From the NCBI GenBank assembly GCA_025765595.1, contig JAIVFH010000087.1:1-64000 (forward strand): a stretch of 64,000 nt of DNA, read 5' to 3'. Shown here piece by piece: positions 38,575 through 49,000 of the stretch (position 1 is the stretch's first letter; the number at the start of each line of letters is the position of its first letter). Below the pieces are notes generated by a model. That model did not search any database. It was not told where the DNA came from and saw nothing but the letters and a program-made list of their open reading frames with translations. The position numbers were made by a program, and so were the translations under genes. This stretch comes from Obelidium mucronatum. Its lineage: Eukaryota > Chytridiomycota > Chytridiomycetes > Chytridiales > Chytriomycetaceae.

Positions 38575-41322
38575 TCAGCGAATCAGTTTGGGTTTCTTTT
38601 TGTTGCTGGCTTCGATGGCGGCAGCGGCAGCAGCAACGGCCACTTGTCTTCTCGTAGAAACAATCGCTTGATGCCCGACAATTGACTTGGGGTCATCAGT
38701 TTCACTCCCAGAATCAAGTTTCATTTGTCTCTTCAATTGAACTCGCGTTTTTGGTCCATTCAGAACCTTTGAGTTACCACCACCACCACCTCCTCCTCCT
38801 CCTCCACGACCACCTCTACTAGTACCTCCAGCAGCACCGCGCCGTCGATTCGCGGCGGCCGCCCTCTTTTCCTTCTGGGATTTCAAATCCATTTCTCGCT
38901 TCACCAACATTCTTGCCAAAGATTGAGCTCTCTCATCTCCTTCCATTTCCACATCTCTATCGCCAACAACATCTTCGTCGTCATCGTCAATAATAATCAC
39001 AGAAGAAATTGACGGATTGCGCTCATTGTGTGGGGCTTCTTTAATTTCTTCACCACTTGCAACGATACCCCCCCTCATTGATATTGTTGTTGTTGTTGCT
39101 GTTGAACCAAACTTGTCTTTTCCAGGATTCTTGACGATGCATGAGGAGCTTTTCGGGACTTGCGAGAGCGGTTTTGTGAAAAAGGAAGAAAAATCATCAT
39201 CTTCACAGTCGTTCTCCGTTGCAGTAGTAGCAGTAGTAGTAATAACAGTAGTAGCAGTGGTTGCAGTAGTAATAGAAGTTGTTGTCTTGCCATTGGAATC
39301 GCTTGAAGGAATATTGCTTGTCGTGGGAATCGCAGGACGCGTATTGTCGTTGGATTTAGTTGAAACTGTCTTGGGTGGTCTGGCATTGCTATAGGTGAGA
39401 ACGAAAGGAATGTTATTTTCTCCTCTGTAGAGTAAAGAAGTAGAGGAAGGGAAAAAAAACAATTCACCCCTTTGGCAGTAGATAGAAGAAGAAGAAGGAA
39501 AAAACGATACACCGCCTTCGGCGGTAGATAGAAGAAGTGGAAGGAAAAAAAACAATTCACTGCCTTCGGCGGTAGATAGAAGAAGTGGAAGGAAAAAACA
39601 ACAATTCACCGCCTTTGGCGGTAGATAGAAGAAGAAGAAGGAAAAAACGATACACCGCCTTCGGCGGTAGATAGAAGCAGAAGAAGGAAAAAACGATACA
39701 CCGCCTTCGGCGGTACATAGACGAAGAAGAAGGAAAAAACGATACACCGCCTTCGGCGATAGATAGAAGAAGAGGAAGGGAAAAAAAAAGAATTCACCGC
39801 CTTTGGCGGTAGATATAAGAAGAAGAAGGAAAAAACTAACACAGATAGAAGAAGAAGAAAGAAAAAACTAACACCGCCTTTGGCGGTAGATAGAAGAAGT
39901 GGAAGGAAAAAAAAAAGAATTCATCGCCTTTGGCGGTAGATAGAAGAAGCGGAAGGAAAAAAAAGAATTCACCGCTTTTGGCGGTAGATAGAAGAAGAAG
40001 AAAGAAAAAACTAACACAGATAGAAGAAGAAGAAAGAAAAAACTAACACCGCCTTTGGCGGTAGATAGAAGAAGTGGAAGGAAAAAAAAAGAATTCATCG
40101 CCTTTGGCGGTAGATAGAAGAAGCGGAAGGAAAAAAAAGAATTCACCGCTTTTGGCGGTAGATAGAAGAAGAAGAAGGAAAAAACGAAACACCGCCTTCG
40201 GCGGTAGATAGAAGAAGTGGAAGGAAAAAAAAAGAATTCACCGCCTTTGGCGGTAGATAGAAGAAGAAGAAGGAAAAAACGATACACCGCCTTCGGCGGT
40301 AAAAGCAGAAGAAAAAGAAAATAGGAATACACCGCCTTCGGCGGTAAAAGCAGAAGAAAAAGAAAATAGGAATACACCGCCTTCGGCGGTAAAAGCAGAA
40401 GAAAAAGAAAATAGGAATACACCGCCTTCGGCGGTAAAAGCAAAAGAAAAAGAAAATAGGAATACACCGCCTTCGGCGTCCGCCTTCGGCGGTAAGGTGA
40501 CCATCAATCATACCTCACTTCATTTGAAAAAGAAACAACTTGGACGCCACTTGAAAGCGTCAATGGAGAAGGAGGAAAGTTTAATTGTTGATGATGATGA
40601 AGGCTGAGTTGGGATTCCGCGTCAAGCTGGAGTGGAATTAAATCAGGTGGCTCAACAACGCGGGAAAAAGCTTCGAGATGATCCCGCGTTTCAGTCTGAG
40701 ATGCAACAGAGACTTGAGAAATCTGTTTATATTGAGTGGAAAACTGCAAGAAATCGTGGTGCAGAGTCTCCTGATTCTTTTTGACTTCCACAAGAGTGGA
40801 TTCAAGATTCTGCATTCAAAAAAAGCATTATTTAGTTACCTGTTTACTAAGTTAAGGAGAGATGGAACTTACATTTTTCAGCGTTCCGATCGAGTGCAGT
40901 TGAGAAGTTGTTTTGACCAGTTCTTGGACCACACCAACGAGCTTCGCTGACGCCAGCTCCTGCTGGGTTTGGACTGAGTTGAAAACGCGTAAGGCAAAGA
41001 AAGATGCAAAGAAGAAGGAGAAGAAAGAGAAGTAAGTACACTTGTCCAGGGCGCGACACACTGCGGCCAGCAGCGCCCCCGACTCCGACTCCGACGCGGC
41101 TGAAGCTGAGGCTGAGGCCGAGACTGAATGCGGCGCCATCGGAGAAACAACGCGCTTTGGCGCTGGGTCCGCCTTCGCTTTGGGCGACAGCGCGGCCAGC
41201 GGCGGCTTCGCCACGTAGCGCGCGAACGCGTTCGCATTGACGCTCGCGTTCGCGGCAGCGGCGGCGCGCGGCGCAAACGCAAACTCGGGCGACGGCGAGC
41301 GCGTCGCTGACTCGTCGGTCAT
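38575..41322 (-). CDS. Coiled-coil, low-complexity protein of unknown function
   Basis: I do not recognise a family. Four exons are supported by splice sites: 41322 to about 41042 (Ala/Ser-rich, MTDESATRSPSPEF), 40973-40873 (VQTQQELASAKLVGVVQEL), 40809-40514 (NLESTLVEVKKNQETL, coiled coil) and 39388-38575. The first junction (donor near 41035) is the least certain. The last exon is Thr-rich, then acidic (IIIDDDDED), then Gly-rich (RGGRGGGG), ending in basic KKKPKLIR, a plausible nuclear signal. The third intron (40513-39389) is 1125 nt long and consists almost wholly of the minisatellite listed separately. All other introns in the gene are short. Confidence 0.6.
39455..40495. repeat. Palindromic minisatellite filling an intron
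   Basis: About 21 tandem copies of a unit of roughly 45-50 bp, each with the core ACCGCCTTYGGCGGT, a perfect 6-bp inverted repeat around a 3-base loop, separated by purine-rich filler such as agatagaagaagaagg. Some neighbouring cores are one and a half units apart. Two subfamilies exist: 39464 to about 40285 with filler tagatagaagaag, and about 40285-40470 with filler taaaagcagaagaaaaag. At 40464-40492 two cores are fused back to back. On the coding strand the filler is a pyrimidine tract and the cores can fold as ACCGCC-GAA-GGCGGT hairpins. Confidence 0.95.
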
Positions 41323-41388
41323 TTCTTCTTTTCTTTCTTTTCAATCGGACTCAAAAAATTAAAAACTCAAAAATAAAATTACACCGCA

Positions 41389-42352
41389 TCAGCCCTGCCA
41401 AACCACGGGCGCACGCGCGCCCTCAAGGTACTCCTTCAGCTTGGGCGTCTTGCGCACCGTCTCAAGCAGCTTGTGCACGCACGGCGCCGTCTTGAGCTGC
41501 TTCGCAAGCCGCTCGTCCTTGTTGTGCTCAAGCCGTTCAAACACGGAAAACGCGTAAATGTCCGCAAGAGTCATCTATAGTTGTTCTCTTCAATAAATAC
41601 TTGGAAAAAGGAAAAGGAAACTACCACACACCTTCTTTCCCACAAAATGTCCAGAATTCTTGTTCTTGGCCAAATGCTTCTCGTTGAACGTCAAAAATGC
41701 AGCAAGCTTCTCATTATAAAACGCGTCAGTGAGTGACTTCTTTGCTTTTTCATCTTTTTCGTGATTAGCCTTTGAGAACGCGTTTTCCAAATCAGAAACA
41801 GATTCAAACACAGAGTCTTGGAATGCTGCTTCGTGTGCATTTGATGGAATAAGATCAAACTTGTGGCCCAAGTAGCGTGCAATGGCGTGTGACTGAGCCA
41901 AGCGAAACACTTCTTTTCCAGTCACAGCTTCGCTTTCAACGAGTAACGGCAGCTGAAAAAATAGTGTGAATTTTGAGTAATTCTTATTATAATCTTTTTT
42001 TTGTTCGTCAACCCCGTACCTGTCCGAAGGGAGTCGTCGGCTTCATGCTTTGCCAGTCTTCAGTGAACGAGTCCGTCCACACAGCGCCTCCATACGCCAA
42101 AAGAATGCGAATAAGTCTGTCCCGAGTGAATATGCCAAGACATTAATCACGACGACTTGACCAAGCAAAGCATTTGATTTTGTGCAAAAAGACTCACTCG
42201 GCCTTTCCCTGAAGGTTAAAATAGTGAACAACAAATGACTCGGACGCGGCTTCTTCATCAACGCGTTGTCTCTTTGGACTGGTTGCCGCGTCTTTGTATG
42301 GCGAAGTGCTGCCGCTGGGCTCGTTGTTTTTGCGCTTGGGCGATGATCCCAT
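41389..42352 (-). CDS. Glutathione S-transferase (sigma-like)
   Basis: Conjugates glutathione to electrophiles, or acts as a related isomerase. Four exons join in phase: MGSSPKRKNN to HYFNLQGKA, then LIRILLAYGGAVWTD to MKPTTPFGQ, then LPLLVESEAVTGKEV to GHFVGKK, then MTLADIYAFSVFERL to the stop at 41389. VVHYFNLQGKAE fits the N-terminal strand with the catalytic Tyr of sigma-class GSTs. PTTPFGQLPLLV is the cis-Pro glutathione-binding motif, and LTLADIYAFSVFE is the C-domain N-capping region. It is odd in having about 38 extra basic/Ser-rich residues ahead of the domain (SPYKDAATSPKRQR). Confidence 0.88.
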
Positions 42353-42560
42353 TTTTTTTTTAAATTTTCTTTTTGGATTTCATTCGCATTCAACTCCCAC
42401 CATCAACTCAAGGTTGTGAAAACTTCCTGAAGCTACCACAGTAAACTAGAAACTGCAAGTAACGACCGGCATCACGCGGATCAACAATACTGAAAATGAA
42501 AACAAAAAAAATTCAGTTTTGTGTGTGGGGGGGACATTTTTTTCCAGTTTCAGAAAAAGT

Positions 42561-42567
42561 TATAAAA
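42561..42567 (+). promoter_or_regulatory. TATA-like box of the LPMO gene
   Basis: TATAAAA, 44 bp ahead of the LPMO start codon at 42611, following a T-rich and G-rich stretch. The function is inferred from position. Confidence 0.5.
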
Positions 42568-42610
42568 TAAAAGCCTCATCCATCCATCACTCAAACATAC
42601 ACCAGAAAAT

Positions 42611-43962
42611 ATGCTTTTTGTTGCTCTTGCTTCATTACTGGCCGTTACAACACCTCAAGTGTCTGCTCACGGTCTCATGAACTGGCCCATCATCAGAACA
42701 CTCCCACGTGACCAACAAAACGGCTACACATTTGCTCGCGCTGCTGCGAATCGGAACACAATCGTCCATCCCGATCCAGACGCGAACTGTGAGTACCTCC
42801 CCAAAGGCCCCGTGTTCACCCAAGTCCTTGCTCCAGGACCAGCAACCGTAGATTACACAATCACTGCCCACCACAATGGCGGATGCATCATATTCCTCTC
42901 CCGAGACAATCAAAAAACCTGGGAACGCATTGGCGAGGACACGGGCTGTGGAATCCCCGCAAAGAACCCAACAGGAAGAGGATCCGTCAACGTCACGATC
43001 CCAGATGGAACTTACAATGCGGTTTTGCGGTGGACATATACTGCTAATAACGGAGGTTCTCCAAACGAAATTTTCACAAACTGTGCCGATGTTTCAGTTG
43101 CGCCTGTCGTTGGTAACAACAAGCACGTTAAAGTTGAGTTCTTTGGAACTACTCCGGCACCCGGGTTTGTTGCGTTGCCTGCCAAGAATTTCAAGGGCTG
43201 CCAAACTCCTGGTGCCACTCTTTGCCATGCCGAGAACAATGCTTTTATTCATCAGTGCATTTCACTGGCTGCGGGCGGCGGATGGTCTGGTGGGATTTCG
43301 TCTTATCTTTACCAGTGCCCTTTCGGTACCGTTTGTAAGAAAGTGGACGGGATTGATTCCTGTGTTGGGCCAAACAGTCAAGTTCCTCCAAAGTCTCCAA
43401 CACCAACAACAACAACATCTACCAAACTCACGCCATCCGAAACAAAGAAGACCAAAAAAACAGTTCGTATTATTGCTTTTTTTTTTATTTTGTCTCAACT
43501 TTTTTTTTTAAAAAAAACTTTTTTAGAAAACAAAAAAGCCCAAAAAAACAAGCACTAAAAAGGCGACAAAAACAACAAACCCAGCAGTAAGAACCTTCCC
43601 CCCTTTTTTCTAGAAGCTTAGCTGAACTCTATTTGGAATCTGAAATTTTATTTAAAAAAAAAAAAAAGCAGCCACCGCAATCCCCAAAACCTCCAACCGC
43701 AACTGGAATTGCATCCGGACCCGCTTGTCCAGTCGTTTCAGATAACTCGCTCCGTCTTCCAGTACCAGTGGGGAAAACTTGCGCAGACATTAAACATGCC
43801 TGCCAGACGTTTTGCTTTGAACACAAGTGGTACACCGTCCAAAGAAACCAATGTTACTCGGAAGACTCTAAAACAAACACGGCGATTCAATGGTGTCAAT
43901 GTAATAACGTTATTTATTATAACGTGGCTTTCGGGGTCCCAACAACTGCTTGTCCAAAGTAA
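42611..43962 (+). CDS. Secreted lytic polysaccharide monooxygenase with chitin-binding module
   Basis: An oxidative copper enzyme, probably acting on chitin. The signal peptide MLFVALASLLAVTTPQVSA is followed directly by HGLMNWP, so processing exposes the N-terminal His of the histidine brace. TAHHNGGCIIFLSRD and NEIFTNCADVSV match the second-His and axial-residue regions of fungal LPMO-like proteins. A CBM19-like module (CQTPGATLCHAENNAF..QCPFGTVCKKVDGIDSC), a Thr/Pro/Lys linker and a Cys-rich tail (CADIKHACQTFCFEHKWY..WCQC) follow. Exons are 42611-43462, 43527-43586 and 43672-43962. The exact AA family is uncertain. It lies convergently next to another secreted chitin-type gene. Confidence 0.82.
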
Positions 43963-44134
43963 GAGGAAGAATTACGCACACACCAACTTTGAAATCAATA
44001 AATAAATAAAAAAAAAGAAATGGTTGTCAGAAAAAGAAGGGAAAAAAAAGAAGTAGAAAACATAGATTCTCATTTTATTCTGAGCGTACACGCGACGTCC
44101 AAGTCCTTTCAATTAAACAATGAAACATGACTTA

Positions 44135-45653
44135 TCAGCAAGAGTAGCCAGCTTGAGCGCCCCAAGTGTATGCGCTTCCGCTCCATGGCCAGCACAAGAA
44201 CTTTTACTTGTTGTAACACTGAGTTGCCCCAAAAGTGGTGCATGGACCTGATGGAGCACCACCAGAAGAGACGGTTGAAGTGGCAGGTTTAGAGGTAGTC
44301 GTAGTAGTTGTGGACTTTGAAGTAACCACCGTTGATTTGGTCGTTGCCGCGCCGGTGCTAGAAGTCTTCACAACAGTTGTAGAGCTCGTTAAAAAAGCAG
44401 TTGATGTTGTTGTAGTTGTTGTTGTGGTGGCAGCCTTCGTGGTAGTCGTTGCTGCCTTGGTTGTAGTCGGCGAAGGACCAACGCTTCCCAATGGAATAGG
44501 CCCAATCAGCTGGTAGATTGACGCCACAACATCAGGAGTCCACAACTTGTTCGCAATAGTGGTTTGCAAAAGACGGTACATGTTTCCGTTGTAGTCAACA
44601 CACGTACCCAAGTCGTATTGGTTTCCAGCATCCCAAAGAAAGCAGCCATCTGGCTGCACCTCCATTCCATAAACTGGCCCACCGACGTAATCAACGCAAC
44701 CATTGTCTTTGATGGAGAAAAGTGGTTGGATTGGGTAAGTGACTCCATCGCGTCCAACGGTTCTTCCAACATTGAGGGAGCAAGCTCCTGGATCCGCAAG
44801 CTCGACAACAGTGTGAAATTGAGCTGTACTTTCCTTGTCGTACCATCCGGTTTTCAAAACAGGTTCAGTGACAGCTTCTGCCAACTCGTGGCTCGCCGAT
44901 ATTTGAGTGCCTGTGAGGGTGTCATGAATGATGTCGCTGCCACCACAACCGGTTTGACAGCCAGAATTGCCCTGGAATACCCATATATTTCAGTTTTATT
45001 GTTGATAAAATCAGATATTAATAATTATAGCTTACGTGGTATGGAAGTTGGCCATAGTAAATTGCAGTACCACTAACATCCAACGAATCATGCAAGCCAC
45101 AGAACACTGGGAACCACAAAATTTAAATAAATAGGAGAAGATATAGAATGCTTTATACCATCGCATCCTCCAATGGGGTTTTTCGATGGTCCTAAGTACA
45201 GGTAATTTGAGAATGTACACAGGCATTGATACAAGAACTTGAAGAAATACCATAATGGATCGGATAATAAGTGTTCGCGTCTGGCTTGATGAGTCCTTTG
45301 CTGATCAACTCAGTAAAGAGCCCTTTCAAGTTGTCTGCGTCCAGACCAGTCGGGTACCTCACAGAGTTGGCAAGCGCACCATCCCCAATGTTATATTGAG
45401 AAAGAATAGACCAGTATTTGCTGCTGGTAATTGCGTTGTAGTATGTGTCCATCTCTTTCTGATAGGGAAAGTCTCCTCCAAAGTAGATTCTAAAAGCAAT
45501 ACAACTTTGTCGTTAAAAACAAAGGCTCAATGTACCATGCTCTGAAAAGACCAACATTTTCCAAAGTCGGACCGTTGGCATAAGCTGGTAACCGCGTCTT
45601 TCAGCACTGGCGGAAACTATGGCAACGACTGCCAGAATGATGGATGACTTCAT
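44135..45653 (-). CDS. Secreted EXORDIUM/peptidase-like protein with CBM5/12-type module
   Basis: Signal peptide MKSSIILAVVAIVSA. The main domain has IYFGGDFPYQKEMDTYYNAI, FCGLHDSLDVSG, and SASHELAEAVTEP then GWYD, which resembles the HE..EA.TDP block of EXORDIUM-like and related proteins. The module CVDYVGG..CFLWDAGNQYDLGTCVDYNGNMY..LWTPDVV resembles chitin-binding CBM5/12. A Thr-rich linker and a short Cys-rich end follow. Exons are supported around 45488-45240, 45106-45037 and 44950 leftward. The first junction does not join cleanly: GPTLENVGLFRAW lies in a different frame from the signal peptide and meets the next exon at a TGA. The frame stops at 44206-44204, but 22 further codons stay open to 44135. 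Confidence 0.65.
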
Positions 45654-46077
45654 AGGGATGGGGAAAGGAAACACTTTGTTTCGTTTTCGTTTGGAACTTT
45701 TCTCAGTCGCCATGCATGCGTTTTTTAAGCTGTTTTTTTTTCAAGTTGAGCTTGTGACTCTGGCACGTGAGTTCCATTTTAATCCATGGCCAAAGCATCC
45801 GGGAAGCCGCGGACGCGCCGGAGTTATCATCCACGGCCCAGTAGTTTGCGTTTGCTTATTTGTCATATGATTCTGAGGGTTTTAGGGATGGTCCCCAACA
45901 ACAGAGTGGCACTCCAGGTGTCGTGAGATTGGCACAACGGTCACGTATGTTGGTGTGCCAAGATGAAAACAGATTTTAGATTCATGTTAGAAAACCATTT
46001 CTGGATTTACTATTTCAAAAGATCTCTAGATTATTTATTTCAAATCAACGTGTGGGCAGTTCTGGTGGAAAACCGGC
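45654..46077. other. Intergenic region
   Basis: A 424-bp gap between the start of the secreted CBM protein and the stop of the TIR-ankyrin gene (both minus). No gene or repeat is seen; it should carry the promoter of the former. Confidence 0.5.
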
Positions 46078-49000
46078 TCAAGCCGCACAAACCGCACCAT
46101 TTGCAACCAACGCTTCTATCATGTCACTTGCTCCATTGATGACCCCAAGAGTAGCCGTTTTCGCAACATCCAATGGTGTTCGTCCAAGATTGTCAACGGC
46201 GTTGACATCAGCACCCCTCTCAATAAACTTTTGAATCAGTGACGTCAGATTAAGTTTCACCTCATCCTTTTTATCATCGTCTTCCTCCTGCAATTTCGCC
46301 TCATTGGTAATAACGTCTTCCTCTGCTGCCTTTTCACAATCTCCCTCTTTTAATTCAACCTCGGTAACAACTTCTTCCTCAACCACTGCTTCGCAATCTG
46401 TCACCACCGTGTCATCATCTTCTGCCTTGATTGCCGGCTCGATTGACGCATCTTTGCTCTCGATAGAGGCTTGATTATCAGTCGAGACGTCTGCGGTCGT
46501 TTCCTCCACTGACTTGGCAGTTGACGCTTCTTTAATATCAACGCTGGCTGAATTATCAGTCGAAATTTCCACGGCGTCTTGAACTTCCTCCTCCTCAATC
46601 TCTTGAACTTCCTCCTCTGTTGTTAAATGCGACCTTAAACCAGATTTTGCTAGAATGTGTAGAGGTGTAGAACCATCACAATCCTTGATTGTAACATCGA
46701 CCTGATCAAGTGACAGTAAATACTTGATACCCTCAGTAGCGGTAAACAGGCAGGCAGAGTGAAGTGCTGTAAATCCAGCGCGCTCTGGCAACAGCGCAAA
46801 CGAGAGAACGGAATTGGGGTTGGCGCCAGCATCCAAGAGGAGCGGCCAAATCTTAGAGCTTTCAGGAAGTGTACACGCCATAGAGAAAACTTCTTCATTG
46901 AACTTTTGGCGACCAATCAGATTGGTTTTGTCCAGGTTCAGCAAAAACGCTGTCATTTCTTCTGCATCCTCAGATGATTGGATGGAAAAGAAAAAGGCGT
47001 TGGCGCCTCGATATTCAACCTTGGAATCAAACTGCACCCCAATATGGTTTAGAAGTTTAACGAGACCAAACTTGGACTTGTCGGCAGCGATGGCATATCC
47101 CATCGACAGTGCCTTGGACACTCGAGGAAATGAGCTCGTTTTTGCTTGGTTCTGGGCGACCGACAAGATTGAATAGATGAGCTTGTTTTCTTGATACCCC
47201 TCGTCCACATCAACATCACCAACCAACTTTCGATAAGTTTCGTTTTTGGCGAGCACCTGTTGAATCACCGTGTCTTCTTGTGCGTAAGAAACGTAACAGA
47301 GAAGAGCAAGATATGAATCAGCATTTGAAAAGAATTCCAATTCCGTCGGCCATTTGGAGAGGACATAGTCAAACACATCTTTGTTTCCAAAGCATGCTGC
47401 CAAATCCAACACATTCAATCCCTCGGAAGAAACAGTCGTAGTCAATAGAGAAGGCTCGATTTGCAATAAGAATTTGACAGATTCCAGCTGGCTGTCGGAA
47501 AGTGCGAGACACAACGCGGAATCGCCGCAATCATCTTGAGCGGAAACATCCAATTGCGCCCTTCTATCACCGGATAGCAAGAACTTGAGGCATTCAACTT
47601 GATATGCTGCTTGATGAATGATCGTTCCGTTGATTTGAGTCCTGTATTCAGCAAATTGAATGGGATCCAGTGATACCAAGTACTTGACTACTTCGACGTA
47701 ACCATTGAGAACGCAGTTTGCCAGTGGCACACGTACATCGCCGATTTTACGCAGATCAAAGCTTCCCCGTTCAATCAATAGCTTGTAGACTTTCAATGAG
47801 CCGGTGTGGTTTGATGCCATATCCAGCAAATTATTCTTTCCAATGCTAAAGTTAATGGAAGACGGATCTCGATCCAGCAACAGTTTTACACACTTGTGAG
47901 CCCCATTTACTACAGCAATAGAGAGAGCCGTATCACCACTGATACTGACTTGACGTGAGTCGCAACTTCCATTCTGCAAAATCAGCTCCACAATGTCAGA
48001 ATATTCGTTTGACCACGCCGAATAATGCAATAAAGAATAGTTGTTGCTCTTCACTGTGTGGTTCACGAGTGATTTGTCTTGGGCAATTAAACGCCTGGCG
48101 CATTTGGGGAATCCTAAGGACATGGCCAGTGACAACGCGGTCTGTCCAGCCGAATCGATATTGTTTAAATCAAATTTGTGGGGCGATGCAAGAAGGACTT
48201 CAAGGACTTCGATATTGTCAGCATCGGTGACCTTCATTGCAAAATTAGGAATGAACGAGAAGAACAAATAAAAATCAATACTTACTGCTTTCTGAATAAG
48301 TGTCTTATTATCACACTTGTCAATAAATTCCAGAAGGGTGGCGTCTTTGCGGATTAAATACTTGATTTTCTCCACCTTGCCGGTTTGAACGGCGTTGGAC
48401 AGAACAGTCGAATTGTCCTTAGCGACATGGTGGAGATCAAACTTTCCAGCCTCTACGAGAATTTTCACGATATCAGCACCGTCCGAACCGTCCAATTGAA
48501 GCAAATTTTTTTGTTCTGGTTCGTAAATGAATTCCAACTGAGTTGGGTCCAGGACGATAAGATATTTAAGGGATTGCAGTGCCCCAATCTGAACTGCATA
48601 AGACATCACTGTGTGACCGTCTTCCGATACTTGTTTGAGATCACTCTTTTCCAAATCGTAAATGTACTTCATCATTCGGAAGTTATTGGTACTGTCAAAA
48701 GACAACCGTAGCAGACTAGACTTGGTCGTTCCATTAGGCACAGACAGGGCAGATGGGTCTTTTTTATACAAGATTTTAGCACACTCCAACTGTCCAAATT
48801 TGACGGCAAGCGCGAAAGCGGTGAACCCATCAGAATCCACCTCAGTCAACTCAAAGGCCCCCGCATTCAACAGGGCTGTAAGAATTCCACCTCCATTGGA
48901 GTAGCTAGCAACGGCCAAATGAATCAAAGACTGCTTCTTGGGAGACTTGTAGGTCAACTGTGTCGCATTCAAAGGAATCAAGTATTTGACGCAATCTTCA

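Noticed and set aside
39511..39530. UUCG tetraloop in the repeat core
   Set aside because: Placing TTCG as the loop forces a C-C mismatch below it; the complementary arms leave a three-base loop instead.
39455..40495. CRISPR-like array (palindromic repeats at regular spacing)
   Set aside because: The segments between palindromes are themselves repeats, no cas genes are present, and the DNA is eukaryotic.
39606..40511. Long open frames on the minus strand with repeated FFLLLLLSTAEGG and YLPPKAV segments
   Set aside because: They are translations of the minisatellite in several frames at once; the region lies between clear splice sites of one gene.
48232..48285. 54 in-frame bases of the ankyrin protein as coding sequence
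   Set aside because: They start GTAAGT, contain a branch-like CTAAT, end in AG and encode a hydrophobic stretch that breaks an ankyrin repeat, so I treat them as an intron.
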